Assembly: GCA_011192055.1 (NCBI GenBank)
Contig: DUES01000056.1
Location: 1 to 5,080 of the forward strand
Reading direction: 5' to 3'
Origin: Dehalococcoidia bacterium
Lineage (GTDB): Bacteria > Chloroflexota > Dehalococcoidia > Dehalococcoidales > Fen-1064
DNA length: 5,080 nt
Below, piece by piece: positions 1 to 5,080 of the stretch (positions are counted from its first letter, which is position 1; each line of letters starts with the position of its first letter). The position numbers and the translations under genes are program-made. The notes under the pieces are model-generated. The model saw only the letters and a list, made by a program, of their open reading frames with translations. It made no database searches and was not told the origin of the DNA.

Positions 1-90
1 CCCTTCGGATTCAAGGTAGCCTGCTTCCCTATTAACATTGTTGGTGGCAGTGGGAGCTGGACCAGGGTTGCCGCTATCTTTGACGAGTAG
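1..90 (+). CDS. C-terminal end of a cyclase-family (PF04199-like) metal-dependent hydrolase, 5'-truncated by the window
   Basis: Frame 1 is open from the first base and ends at TAG 88-90, giving 29 residues from PFGFKVACFPINI through VGGSGSWTRVAAIF to the end. The tail pattern hydrophobic-P-x-x-I-x-G-G-x-G-S-x-x-R-x-x-A-I resembles the C-terminus of the cyclase family, which includes kynurenine formamidase and isatin hydrolase; there the final strand carries a G-G-x-G-S-P-x-R motif. Members hydrolyse amide or lactone-type bonds using a bound divalent metal. The metal-binding HxGTHxD region would lie upstream and cannot be seen, so the substrate is unknown. In this copy the usual proline after GS is tryptophan. 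The gene runs in the same direction as the next three genes. The assignment rests on a short tail only, so it is moderate. Confidence 0.6.
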   Translation, partial: PFGFKVACFPINIVGGSGSWTRVAAIFDE

Positions 91-100
91 AAAAAGAAAG

Positions 101-118
101 CCTGTACAGGTATATAAT
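101..118 (+). promoter_or_regulatory. Possible promoter -10 (TATAAT) abutted by a 10-base palindrome
   Basis: CCTGTACAGG at 101-110 is a perfect inverted repeat and TATAAT at 113-118 matches the bacterial -10 consensus exactly. They sit just after the cyclase stop codon, in the only sizeable gap of the plus-strand block and upstream of the IMP cyclohydrolase-like gene. This is where a promoter with an operator would be expected. The weakness is the -35: at the usual 17-base spacing the sequence is GAAAAA, while the better hexamer TTGACG (80-85) is 27 bases away, which is too far for an ordinary sigma-70 promoter. If real, the site would need an activator or tolerate a poor -35. Confidence 0.3.
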
Positions 119-162
119 AGAACTAAGAAGAGAGAACCCGACGGAAGGCCATTATAACAGTT

Positions 163-234
163 ATGGAAGTTTATGGCAGGGTTCATATCAGTTGTGGCTA
201 TATCTCATTGCACAGTGAGGGGAGGACACATTAA
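163..234 (+). other. Possible 23-codon leader ORF overlapping the next start (TAATG)
   Basis: ATG 163-165 opens a 23-codon frame that closes with TAA 232-234, sharing one base with the ATG of the IMP cyclohydrolase-like gene at 234. Such a TAATG overlap is a known arrangement for translational coupling. The peptide (MEVYGRVHIS then CGYISLHSEGRTH) has no recognisable domain, signal sequence, or run of one amino acid typical of attenuators. The nearest purine-rich stretch (GGAAGG, 143-148) is about 14 bases from the ATG, a poor distance. The downstream gene has its own good Shine-Dalgarno and does not need coupling. The ORF may well be chance; it is listed because of the exact stop/start overlap. 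Confidence 0.15.
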
Positions 235-959
235 TGGTAACAAATCCAAACGGACCGTATCCGGGAAGACAGCTTTTCCTGGGACTGACGACCGGTGGAC
301 GGCCGGCCTTTGCCTATCTTGTTTCAGGACGCAATCCGCAGAGCAGGGAGCGAAAGGCTGTCCGCGTGGGTGATGGAATAAGAATCGGGCCGCTTGGCCA
401 GGTGGAATACGACCCTTTGCGCCATTATACTGCCGTAAAAGTTGATGAGCTTTCCGGCATAGTTGCCGTCAGTAACGGAATTCAGACCGATGCTATATTC
501 GAGGCTTACCGGCTTCTTTTCAACACCGACTCTGCGCCCGCCCGGGGTTACATGAAGAAGCTGCTCGATGGCGCCCGTGCAGAACCGGACAGCTACCACA
601 CGCCCCGGATAGCCGGTATTATAACCTATCGCCACACTACCGCAGAGCCGGTACTAATCGTGGGTATCAAGACCTACGGCATCTCGGCCGGTACGTTCCG
701 TGTCAAACCTGAACCGGGTGAATTGATTGGGGTCTCAACCTACCAGGGTGAGATGGAGGCACCCCGGGCTTTTGATATCGATGCTGAGCTACCCGTTCTA
801 CGGTTCGAAGCAAAGACCGCAGAGGACCTGGCGGAATACCTTTTCGATATATCGGCCGCTTCTTATAATGGCGATGACATCCGAGTGTGTGCTATCGGTG
901 GAGTATGCTCCTTTGAAGGCACCTGGAACCTGCACATAATAAACAGGCACCAGGACTAG
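234..959 (+). CDS. IMP cyclohydrolase-like protein (PurO family)
   Basis: This 241-residue cytoplasmic protein resembles the IMP cyclohydrolase family (PF07826) named after archaeal PurO, which closes FAICAR to IMP, the last step of purine synthesis. Visible family-type blocks, in order, are YPGR (9-12), YLVSGRNPQSRER (28-40), SNGIQTD (80-86), EPDSYHTPRIAGI (117-129) and STYQGE (168-173) followed by a proline-containing acidic stretch. The length fits bacterial members (about 240) and exceeds the roughly 200 residues of archaeal PurO. Start ATG 234 has GGAGG at 221-225 with an 8-base spacer. No signal peptide or membrane segment is seen. The neighbours are not purine genes, whereas most bacteria close this ring with PurH. 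It could be a genuine PurO substitute or a paralogue acting on a related amide-closing reaction. Family placement is firm; the exact substrate is not proven. Confidence 0.8.
   Translation: MVTNPNGPYPGRQLFLGLTTGGRPAFAYLVSGRNPQSRERKAVRVGDGIRIGPLGQVEYDPLRHYTAVKVDELSGIVAVSNGIQTDAIFEAYRLLFNTDSAPARGYMKKLLDGARAEPDSYHTPRIAGIITYRHTTAEPVLIVGIKTYGISAGTFRVKPEPGELIGVSTYQGEMEAPRAFDIDAELPVLRFEAKTAEDLAEYLFDISAASYNGDDIRVCAIGGVCSFEGTWNLHIINRHQD
922..954 (+). repeat. Imperfect hairpin at the 3' end of the IMP cyclohydrolase-like gene
   Basis: CCTGG (922-926) pairs with CCAGG (950-954) and CCTG (929-932) with CAGG (944-947). They are separated by a 2x2 internal loop (AA/CA), and the terminal loop is 11 AT-rich bases (933-943). 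The structure ends three bases short of the TAG stop. No T-run follows, so it is not a standard intrinsic terminator. It could be an RNA stability or processing element between two genes of one transcript, or a by-product of coding sequence. Confidence 0.25.
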
Positions 960-1006
960 TACTCCTCATCAGTCATCGCATTGATTACAACCGGTAGTAT
1001 AGTGAC

Positions 1007-1867
1007 GTGAAGGTAGAGCGCTTTCCGGAAAACCCCATTATCCGGCCGAACATGAAAGCCCGAATCGGCAGCAATATCAACGGGCCGTCACTCATTCGAG
1101 CACCGGACTGGCTGCCCGACCGCCTGGGTAAGTATTACCTGTATTTTGCGCACCACAAAGGCAAGTTTATCCGCCTTGCTTATGCCGACAAACTGGAAGG
1201 CCCCTGGGAAATCTATGCGCCGGGTACGCTACGCGTCATCGAGGGCGAAGGAGTCGACCACGTCGCTTCACCGGACGTACACGTGGACGAGGAAAACCAC
1301 CGGATACGAATGTACTACCACCTCGGGCTGACGGCAACTCCCCGCCAGGAGTCCAGGGTAGCCGTCTCCGACGACGGTATCAACTTCAATCGTCTCCCGG
1401 AGACCCTTGGTAACCCCTATTTCCGGGTCTTTCGCCGGGAAGACTACTGGTATGCACTTGGTATGCCGGGTATCTTCTATCGCTCCCGGGACGGACTCGG
1501 GAGTTTTGAGAAAGGACCGACTCTATTCAGCCGGAACATGCGCCACAGCGCCCTCAAGCTCAATGGTAACATTCTCTCGGTGTTTTACTCGGACGTGGGA
1601 GATACTCCGGAGCGAATACTGCTGGCAACCATTGAGCTGGTCCCGGACTGGATGGACTGGCGGGAGTCGGAAGCTATAACCGTACTCGAACCTGAGCTTG
1701 AGTATGAAGGGGTGCATCTGCCGGTTGAACCCTCGGTCCGCGACTGGGCACCGCAGCCGGTACGGCAGTTGCGTGACCCTGCCATATTCTGTGAAGATGG
1801 TAGCACCTGTCTGCTGTATTCGGTTTCCGGTGAGTACGGGCTTGCCATTGCCCGGCTGATAGAATAA
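1007..1867 (+). CDS. Predicted five-bladed beta-propeller protein, GH43/GH32 glycosidase-superfamily-like
   Basis: The 286-residue protein has repeated propeller-blade signatures. These include NGPSLIRAPDW (25-35) with YYLYFAHH (43-50) and the blade end RLAYADKLEGPW (56-67); HVASPDVHVDEE (85-96) with RIRMYYH (99-105); SRVAVSDDGINF (116-127); FYRSRDGLGSF (157-167); and a closing blade RQLRDPAIF (253-261) with CLLYSVSGEYGLAIARL (268-284). Alternating 'D-P/D-x' turns and 'xxYYxxH' strands are typical of the arabinanase/levansucrase/invertase superfamily. A complete catalytic triad cannot be assigned by eye, so activity is uncertain. No signal peptide is seen, so any substrate would be cytoplasmic. 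The start is GTG 1007, forced by an in-frame TAG at 995-997. ATG 1052 (residue 16) would lose the typical N-terminal FPENPII strand. No clear Shine-Dalgarno precedes the GTG, so translation may depend on the upstream gene 47 bases away. Confidence 0.65.
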   Translation: MKVERFPENPIIRPNMKARIGSNINGPSLIRAPDWLPDRLGKYYLYFAHHKGKFIRLAYADKLEGPWEIYAPGTLRVIEGEGVDHVASPDVHVDEENHRIRMYYHLGLTATPRQESRVAVSDDGINFNRLPETLGNPYFRVFRREDYWYALGMPGIFYRSRDGLGSFEKGPTLFSRNMRHSALKLNGNILSVFYSDVGDTPERILLATIELVPDWMDWRESEAITVLEPELEYEGVHLPVEPSVRDWAPQPVRQLRDPAIFCEDGSTCLLYSVSGEYGLAIARLIE

Positions 1868-1883
1868 TATAGCCGCATTGAGC

Positions 1884-1892
1884 AAAGGAGGT
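1884..1892 (+). promoter_or_regulatory. Strong Shine-Dalgarno of the hotdog gene
   Basis: AAAGGAGGT is a nearly full complement of the 16S rRNA 3' end and lies 5 bases before ATG 1898. It fixes that start and predicts much stronger initiation than for the GTG-started propeller gene just upstream. Confidence 0.85.
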
Positions 1893-1897
1893 CTGCT

Positions 1898-2764
1898 ATG
1901 TCTGATGATACCGTAGTCAAGGATGGAAAGGTATATGGTGGCTGGCGACAACCGCCAAACATCTGGATAAACTCCTGGATTCACAATGACGGTACTGCCC
2001 AGAAGATAGGTATGCGGGGCGGTACCATTCCGGGTACCATTCACCTCAACCTGTTCGCACCATTGATAATCGAGTTTTTCGGTCAGCGCTGGTTCGAGAA
2101 GGGTTCCCTGAGCATGTTCTACACCTATGCTACGCTGGACCGGGAAGAAGTGAGGGCTGTTATTGAAGTGCCGCCGAAAGATGCCGGTGACGTTCAGGTA
2201 GGTGCCTGGGTGGAAACGCCGGAAGGGCAAACCGTGGCTAAAGGCACACTGGCAGTAGGCGAACCGCAGGAGGCCTCATACGTCCGTAACGTCAGCCTGG
2301 ACAACACCCCGTCGGAAGACCTTCGCATCCTGGCCGGTCTCAGGGTAGGGGAAGAGGTACCGCCAAGAGAGAACGTGGTATTCACACAGGAAGAACTTGA
2401 CAAAGTCCTGGAGACAATTACCGACCCCCTCGACTGGTACAAAGGAAACTCTCCCTGGGGTGCATCGATACTTAATCCCAGTTCAATGTATACCGCTCTG
2501 AATGTGAGTTTTCCACCCGACAGGATAGCCCCGGCAGTTGGTTTCTTCGGAGCTACAGAGTTACGCAACATCAACGGCCCGTTAAAAGCGAACGTACCCT
2601 ACCGCAACACGGGTAAGGTGATATGTATCGGCGCCAGCCCGAAAACGGAATTCGCCTGGGTAGATTCCGAGCTCCATGAGCAGGAAAGCGGCAAACTGAT
2701 TGCGGACATGCGGCATATGACCCGCTGGATGAAGAACTCTTCACCGCTATATCAGGAGAGTTGA
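1898..2764 (+). CDS. Double hotdog-fold protein, MaoC/thioesterase-like, function unknown
   Basis: The 288-residue protein appears to hold two hotdog domains. The first (about 35-122) has the helix region GTIPGTIHLNLFAPLIIEFFG (42-62) followed by strands SLSMFYTYA (70-78), VRAVIEVP (85-92), VQVGAWVET (99-107) and AKGTLAVG (114-121). The pattern 'P-G-[ST]-I-H-x-x-x-F-x-P-L' with H49 at the start of the helix recalls MaoC-like hydratases, where a D-x-x-x-x-H pair acts on CoA thioesters. The second half (about 190-285) repeats the layout, with APAVGFFGATELRNINGPL (211-229) and strands at 237-245 and 250-258. Hotdog proteins of this type hydrate, dehydrate or hydrolyse acyl-CoA and related thioesters in the cytoplasm. 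The canonical MaoC Asp is not evident, so the reaction is not assigned. It begins 30 bases after the propeller gene, presumably in the same operon, and ends 24 bases from the convergent ferredoxin gene. Confidence 0.6.
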   Translation: MSDDTVVKDGKVYGGWRQPPNIWINSWIHNDGTAQKIGMRGGTIPGTIHLNLFAPLIIEFFGQRWFEKGSLSMFYTYATLDREEVRAVIEVPPKDAGDVQVGAWVETPEGQTVAKGTLAVGEPQEASYVRNVSLDNTPSEDLRILAGLRVGEEVPPRENVVFTQEELDKVLETITDPLDWYKGNSPWGASILNPSSMYTALNVSFPPDRIAPAVGFFGATELRNINGPLKANVPYRNTGKVICIGASPKTEFAWVDSELHEQESGKLIADMRHMTRWMKNSSPLYQES

Positions 2765-2788
2765 ATTACCGGCATTTAATCCGTTCTA

Positions 2789-3373
2789 CTAAGGAAGTCC
2801 GCGCGGCTCCATCGGTGGGAGGTAGCGTACTGCCGGACCGGTTCCGGCACCGGGCAGGAGTACATAGGCGTTCCGTGATGCCGCCAGCCTGGATACCTCG
2901 CTGTCCGGGTCCGCCAAGTCACCGAAGTACATTGCTTCTGCCTGGCAGCAGATAACACAAAACGGGTCGAGTCCCTGGTCAATGCGTCCGGCACAGAGCG
3001 TGCATTTGCCGACAATATTTTTTACGGAGTCAAAATGCAGTACTTCATAAGGACAGACCGAAAGGCAGAGCTGGCAGCCATCGCATTTGTCCGTATCAAC
3101 CAGGACAATGCCGTCATCACGCTTGTATAGCGCTCCCGGCGGACAGGCGTCAATACAGGGCGGTTCATCACAGTGCATGCAGGTCTTCGGCTCATAGTAC
3201 ATCGTTAAATCGGGGAATTCACCACCGGCCGTATCCATACCGGCACCGCCAATGGTGCGTACCTCCATCCACGAACCTTCCTCGATACCGTTTTCTGCCT
3301 TGCATGCTATAGTGCAGGTATGGCACCCGATGCATCGCTCCAGGTCAATTACCAGACCATATCGCTTGGGCAC
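2789..3373 (-). CDS. 4Fe-4S ferredoxin-type electron-transfer (beta) subunit of a molybdopterin oxidoreductase, DmsB/PsrB-like
   Basis: The 194-residue protein carries the four cysteine groups of the DMSO-reductase beta-subunit family: C14-x2-C17-x2-C20-x3-C24; C65-x2-C68-x4-C73-x3-C77; C97-x2-C100-x2-C103-x3-C107; and C124-x2-C127-x11-C139-x3-C143. These should hold four [4Fe-4S] clusters that pass electrons between the molybdenum subunit and a membrane or soluble partner. The family-typical FGDLADPDSEVSRL follows at 150-163. It has no signal peptide, as expected for a beta subunit exported, if at all, together with its partner. The start is GTG (3373-3371), supported by AGGAGA five bases upstream. 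It lies 19 bases after the catalytic subunit, clearly in one operon. Oddities: the last cluster motif reads CVICC, with an extra cysteine at 142, and the usual proline after the fourth cysteine is glutamine. No anchor subunit gene follows. Confidence 0.93.
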   Translation of the reverse strand: MPKRYGLVIDLERCIGCHTCTIACKAENGIEEGSWMEVRTIGGAGMDTAGGEFPDLTMYYEPKTCMHCDEPPCIDACPPGALYKRDDGIVLVDTDKCDGCQLCLSVCPYEVLHFDSVKNIVGKCTLCAGRIDQGLDPFCVICCQAEAMYFGDLADPDSEVSRLAASRNAYVLLPGAGTGPAVRYLPPMEPRGLP

Positions 3374-3378
3374 TTTTC

Positions 3379-3384
3379 TCTCCT
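3379..3384 (-). promoter_or_regulatory. Shine-Dalgarno supporting the GTG start of the beta subunit
   Basis: Read on the minus strand, AGGAGA stands five bases before GTG 3373. It lies within the 19-base gap after the TGA (3395-3393) of the catalytic subunit. It is the reason for choosing GTG here. Confidence 0.8.
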
Positions 3385-3392
3385 GTCAGCCC

Positions 3393-5080
3393 TCAGGCCT
3401 TTTCAACCTCTACCAGGACATCGTTGAAGGCCATATTCGGTTCATAAATTGCATCCTGAGCGGGATTAATTGTATCGTGACTCAGCGTGTTATGTCCGCC
3501 CTCGCCAAACTGCTCGAACCACCATCCCTGGCTGATATTCACGACTCCCGGTTGAATACCTGCGTTTAATTTAGCCTTTAGCTTTATCCTGCCACGGTCA
3601 TTATAAACAGCCACGGCGTCACCATCGGTGATACTGCGACTGGCGGCGTCATCAGGGTGAATATCCATCACCGGTTCCGGGTTTATCTCAAGCAGCGCAG
3701 GTATATTGGCAAAGCTGGAGTGGTGCCGGAAGCGACTGTGCACCTGGACATAGACCAGGGGATATTTCTCAGCCTTTTCAGAACGTCCACTCTCCAGCGG
3801 TTCCCGGTAGAGGGGCAGTTCTTCACCCAGTGTTTTGAGCTTCTCCACGTAGAACTCCACCTTCCCGGAGGCAGTGCGGAATTTTCCCTGCGCAGACTGT
3901 TCTGCCGGGGCTGATGGTGTCAGATTTATCCTGCCCGGACCTTCCCTGAGACTGGCAACATCGATACCTTCGACAGAAGCATGCCCGGAATCGAGCAGGA
4001 GGTCAACGAATTCTTCTTCCGTCTTCTCAAAATACTCACCGAAGCCAAGTCTTTTCGAAAGGTCCCTGAGGATAGACACATCCGACCTCGACTCGTACAG
4101 GGGTTCAATTACCTTTTGCTGGAGCTGGAGATACGGGGACGGCCCTCCGACCATGTCGGAAAACTCCAGGAAGGTACAGACCGGCAGCACGATATCGGCA
4201 TATTTGGCGGTGTCGTTCATGAAAAGCGCGGTATCAACAATCAATTCCAGTTTCGGGAAAAGTTCATTGATAATTTTATACGAATCGGCACACTGGTTCA
4301 CGAAGTTGGTGAAGGAAAACCAGAGAGCCTTGAGAGGGTAGGGTTTTTCAGTGAGTATCGATGGATACGTATTGAGAATGCCCATCCGGGAATAAGACCG
4401 TTCCGGGTCAGGTTGCAGGAAAGCACCCCAGTTGAGCACCAGCCGCCGGTGCCCACCGGCACCGGGTACGGTAATATTGCCCGTAATAGCAGCGAGAGTA
4501 CAAATGGCACGGAATGTAAGGTCGCCATGATAGTGCCGACCCAGTCCGTTGTTGGTGTATATATTGGCCGGTTTACTGGTACCGTATGCAACTGCCAGCC
4601 TCCGAATGGTTTCTGCAGGCACATTGGTTATCTCAGATGCCTTTTCCGGGGGGTATTCCGCAATAAGCTCGGTAAGCAGTTGAAATGCCGGTTTACATTC
4701 CATCCCTTCAACATGGTAGGTACCGGTTAGTGCGGCAGATGCACCCGTTTCTTCACCGGGGCGGGCACTATTTGAAGCAGCGTCCCAGACCATATACCTT
4801 CCGGCGCCGCCGGCGGAAAAGTCCCTCTCCCTGAGGAAGCGTCCGTTACAGCTTCGCACCAGGAATGGTCCAACGGTATGGGCGCGTACGAAGTCCTCGT
4901 CCTGAAGCCCTTCCTGCATGATAACATTCATCATTCCCAGGGCAAGGGCGGCATCCGTACCCGGTCTTATCTGCACATATTCATCGGCCTTGGACGCTGT
5001 ACCCGTGAAGACAGGGTCAACCACCACCAGCCTGACACCCTGCTGCTTGTAGTCCAGGATAGGGCGCATCAGGAATGGGC
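3393..5080 (-). CDS. Molybdopterin (bis-MGD) oxidoreductase catalytic subunit, DMSO reductase family, N-terminus outside window
   Basis: The frame is open to the window edge. Three more residues (P-F-L) precede the first visible ATG at 5069, which is therefore internal, leaving about 561 C-terminal residues. Counting from that Met, VRLVVVDPVFTGTASKADE (12-30) and IRPGTDAALALGMMNVI (34-50) form the MGD-binding fold shared by the family. AICTLAAITGNITVPGAGG (188-206) and FMNDTAKYADIVLPVCTFLE (283-302) are further conserved stretches. From about 437 the C-terminal molydopterin dinucleotide-binding beta-barrel follows (VHSRFRHHSS, MDIHPDDA, GDAVAVYNDRGRI), ending in GWWFEQFGEGGHNTLSHDTIN (515-535). 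Family members are usually 700-850 residues, so 150-250 are missing, including the N-terminal [4Fe-4S] motif, any Tat signal and the Mo-ligand residue. Polysulfide/thiosulfate, DMSO, arsenate-type or acetylene-hydratase-like roles remain possible. The adjacent beta subunit argues for a redox enzyme. No frameshift is seen. Confidence 0.93.
   Translation of the reverse strand, partial: PFLMRPILDYKQQGVRLVVVDPVFTGTASKADEYVQIRPGTDAALALGMMNVIMQEGLQDEDFVRAHTVGPFLVRSCNGRFLRERDFSAGGAGRYMVWDAASNSARPGEETGASAALTGTYHVEGMECKPAFQLLTELIAEYPPEKASEITNVPAETIRRLAVAYGTSKPANIYTNNGLGRHYHGDLTFRAICTLAAITGNITVPGAGGHRRLVLNWGAFLQPDPERSYSRMGILNTYPSILTEKPYPLKALWFSFTNFVNQCADSYKIINELFPKLELIVDTALFMNDTAKYADIVLPVCTFLEFSDMVGGPSPYLQLQQKVIEPLYESRSDVSILRDLSKRLGFGEYFEKTEEEFVDLLLDSGHASVEGIDVASLREGPGRINLTPSAPAEQSAQGKFRTASGKVEFYVEKLKTLGEELPLYREPLESGRSEKAEKYPLVYVQVHSRFRHHSSFANIPALLEINPEPVMDIHPDDAASRSITDGDAVAVYNDRGRIKLKAKLNAGIQPGVVNISQGWWFEQFGEGGHNTLSHDTINPAQDAIYEPNMAFNDVLVEVEKA

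Noticed and set aside
101..110. CCTGTACAGG as an SOS (LexA) box
   Set aside because: It contains CTGT and ACAG-like halves but lacks the eight-base spacer of the proteobacterial box, and it does not match the Gram-positive type. No damage-response gene is nearby.
981..1000. TTGATT and TAGTAT upstream of the propeller gene as a promoter
   Set aside because: The two hexamers are only 8 bases apart, far too close for a sigma-70 promoter.
2021..2042. Direct repeat of GGTACCATTC at 2021-2030 and 2033-2042
   Set aside because: It is an in-frame four-codon echo encoding GTIP then GTIH within the hotdog motif; protein sequence explains it and there is no sign of a wider repeat array.
1523..2230. 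235-codon minus-strand ORF across the propeller/hotdog junction
   Set aside because: It crosses two convincing plus-strand genes and the strong Shine-Dalgarno between them, has no recognisable motif, and is best explained as a shadow frame.
3874..4341. 155-codon plus-strand ORF antisense to the oxidoreductase
   Set aside because: It is serine/arginine-rich low-information sequence inside a conserved gene, with no supporting ribosome site or motif.
3981..4730. 249-codon plus-strand ORF antisense to the molybdopterin oxidoreductase
   Set aside because: It lies wholly inside a well-conserved gene on the other strand, shows no domain, and its amino acid make-up reads as a mirror of that gene's codons.
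4801..4816. GC-rich palindromic run CCGGCGCCGCCGGCGG
   Set aside because: It encodes a small glycine/alanine-rich loop of the oxidoreductase and is accounted for by those codons.
1..5080. tRNA, rRNA, CRISPR, insertion sequence or attachment site
   Set aside because: I saw no cloverleaf, regularly spaced repeats, transposase motif or flanking direct/inverted repeats anywhere on either strand; the sequence is almost fully occupied by ordinary genes.

Overview
The window is compact bacterial DNA of moderate GC content with two convergent gene blocks. No RNA gene, insertion sequence, CRISPR array or origin is visible. Soluble metabolic proteins sit beside a two-gene iron-sulfur/molybdopterin oxidoreductase module. 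The gene content fits an anaerobic or facultative environmental bacterium. A member of the Chloroflexota (Dehalococcoidia-like) is my best guess, but this is inference from protein style and gene mix and no marker gene is present.

Left block, plus strand (1-2764): (i) the last 29 codons of a probable cyclase-family (PF04199, kynurenine formamidase-like) metal-dependent hydrolase; (ii) a 143-base AT-richer gap holding a perfect 10-base palindrome directly in front of a consensus TATAAT, and a 23-codon ORF whose stop overlaps the next start; (iii) an IMP cyclohydrolase-like (PurO family) protein; (iv) a predicted five-bladed beta-propeller protein resembling the GH43/GH32 glycosidase superfamily, with a GTG start; (v) a two-domain hotdog-fold protein of the MaoC/thioesterase type behind a very strong Shine-Dalgarno. 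Gaps of 47 and 30 bases suggest that genes iii-v form one transcription unit, possibly including the cyclase gene.

Right block, minus strand (5080-2789): the C-terminal ~561 residues of a DMSO-reductase-family molybdopterin oxidoreductase, whose N-terminus lies beyond the right edge. It is followed after 19 bases by a GTG-started ferredoxin-like electron-transfer subunit with four [4Fe-4S] cysteine groups. Together they make the alpha and beta subunits of a bis-MGD enzyme. The residues that would name its substrate (Mo ligand, Tat signal, N-terminal cluster) are off the window. No NrfD/DmsC-type membrane anchor follows the beta subunit, because the next gene is the convergent hotdog gene only 24 bases away.

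The most unusual feature is the plus-strand combination of cyclase, PurO-like, propeller and double-hotdog proteins. I know of no named pathway that unites these four families. They may be a small uncharacterised catabolic or tailoring module, or simply unrelated genes in a co-directional run.
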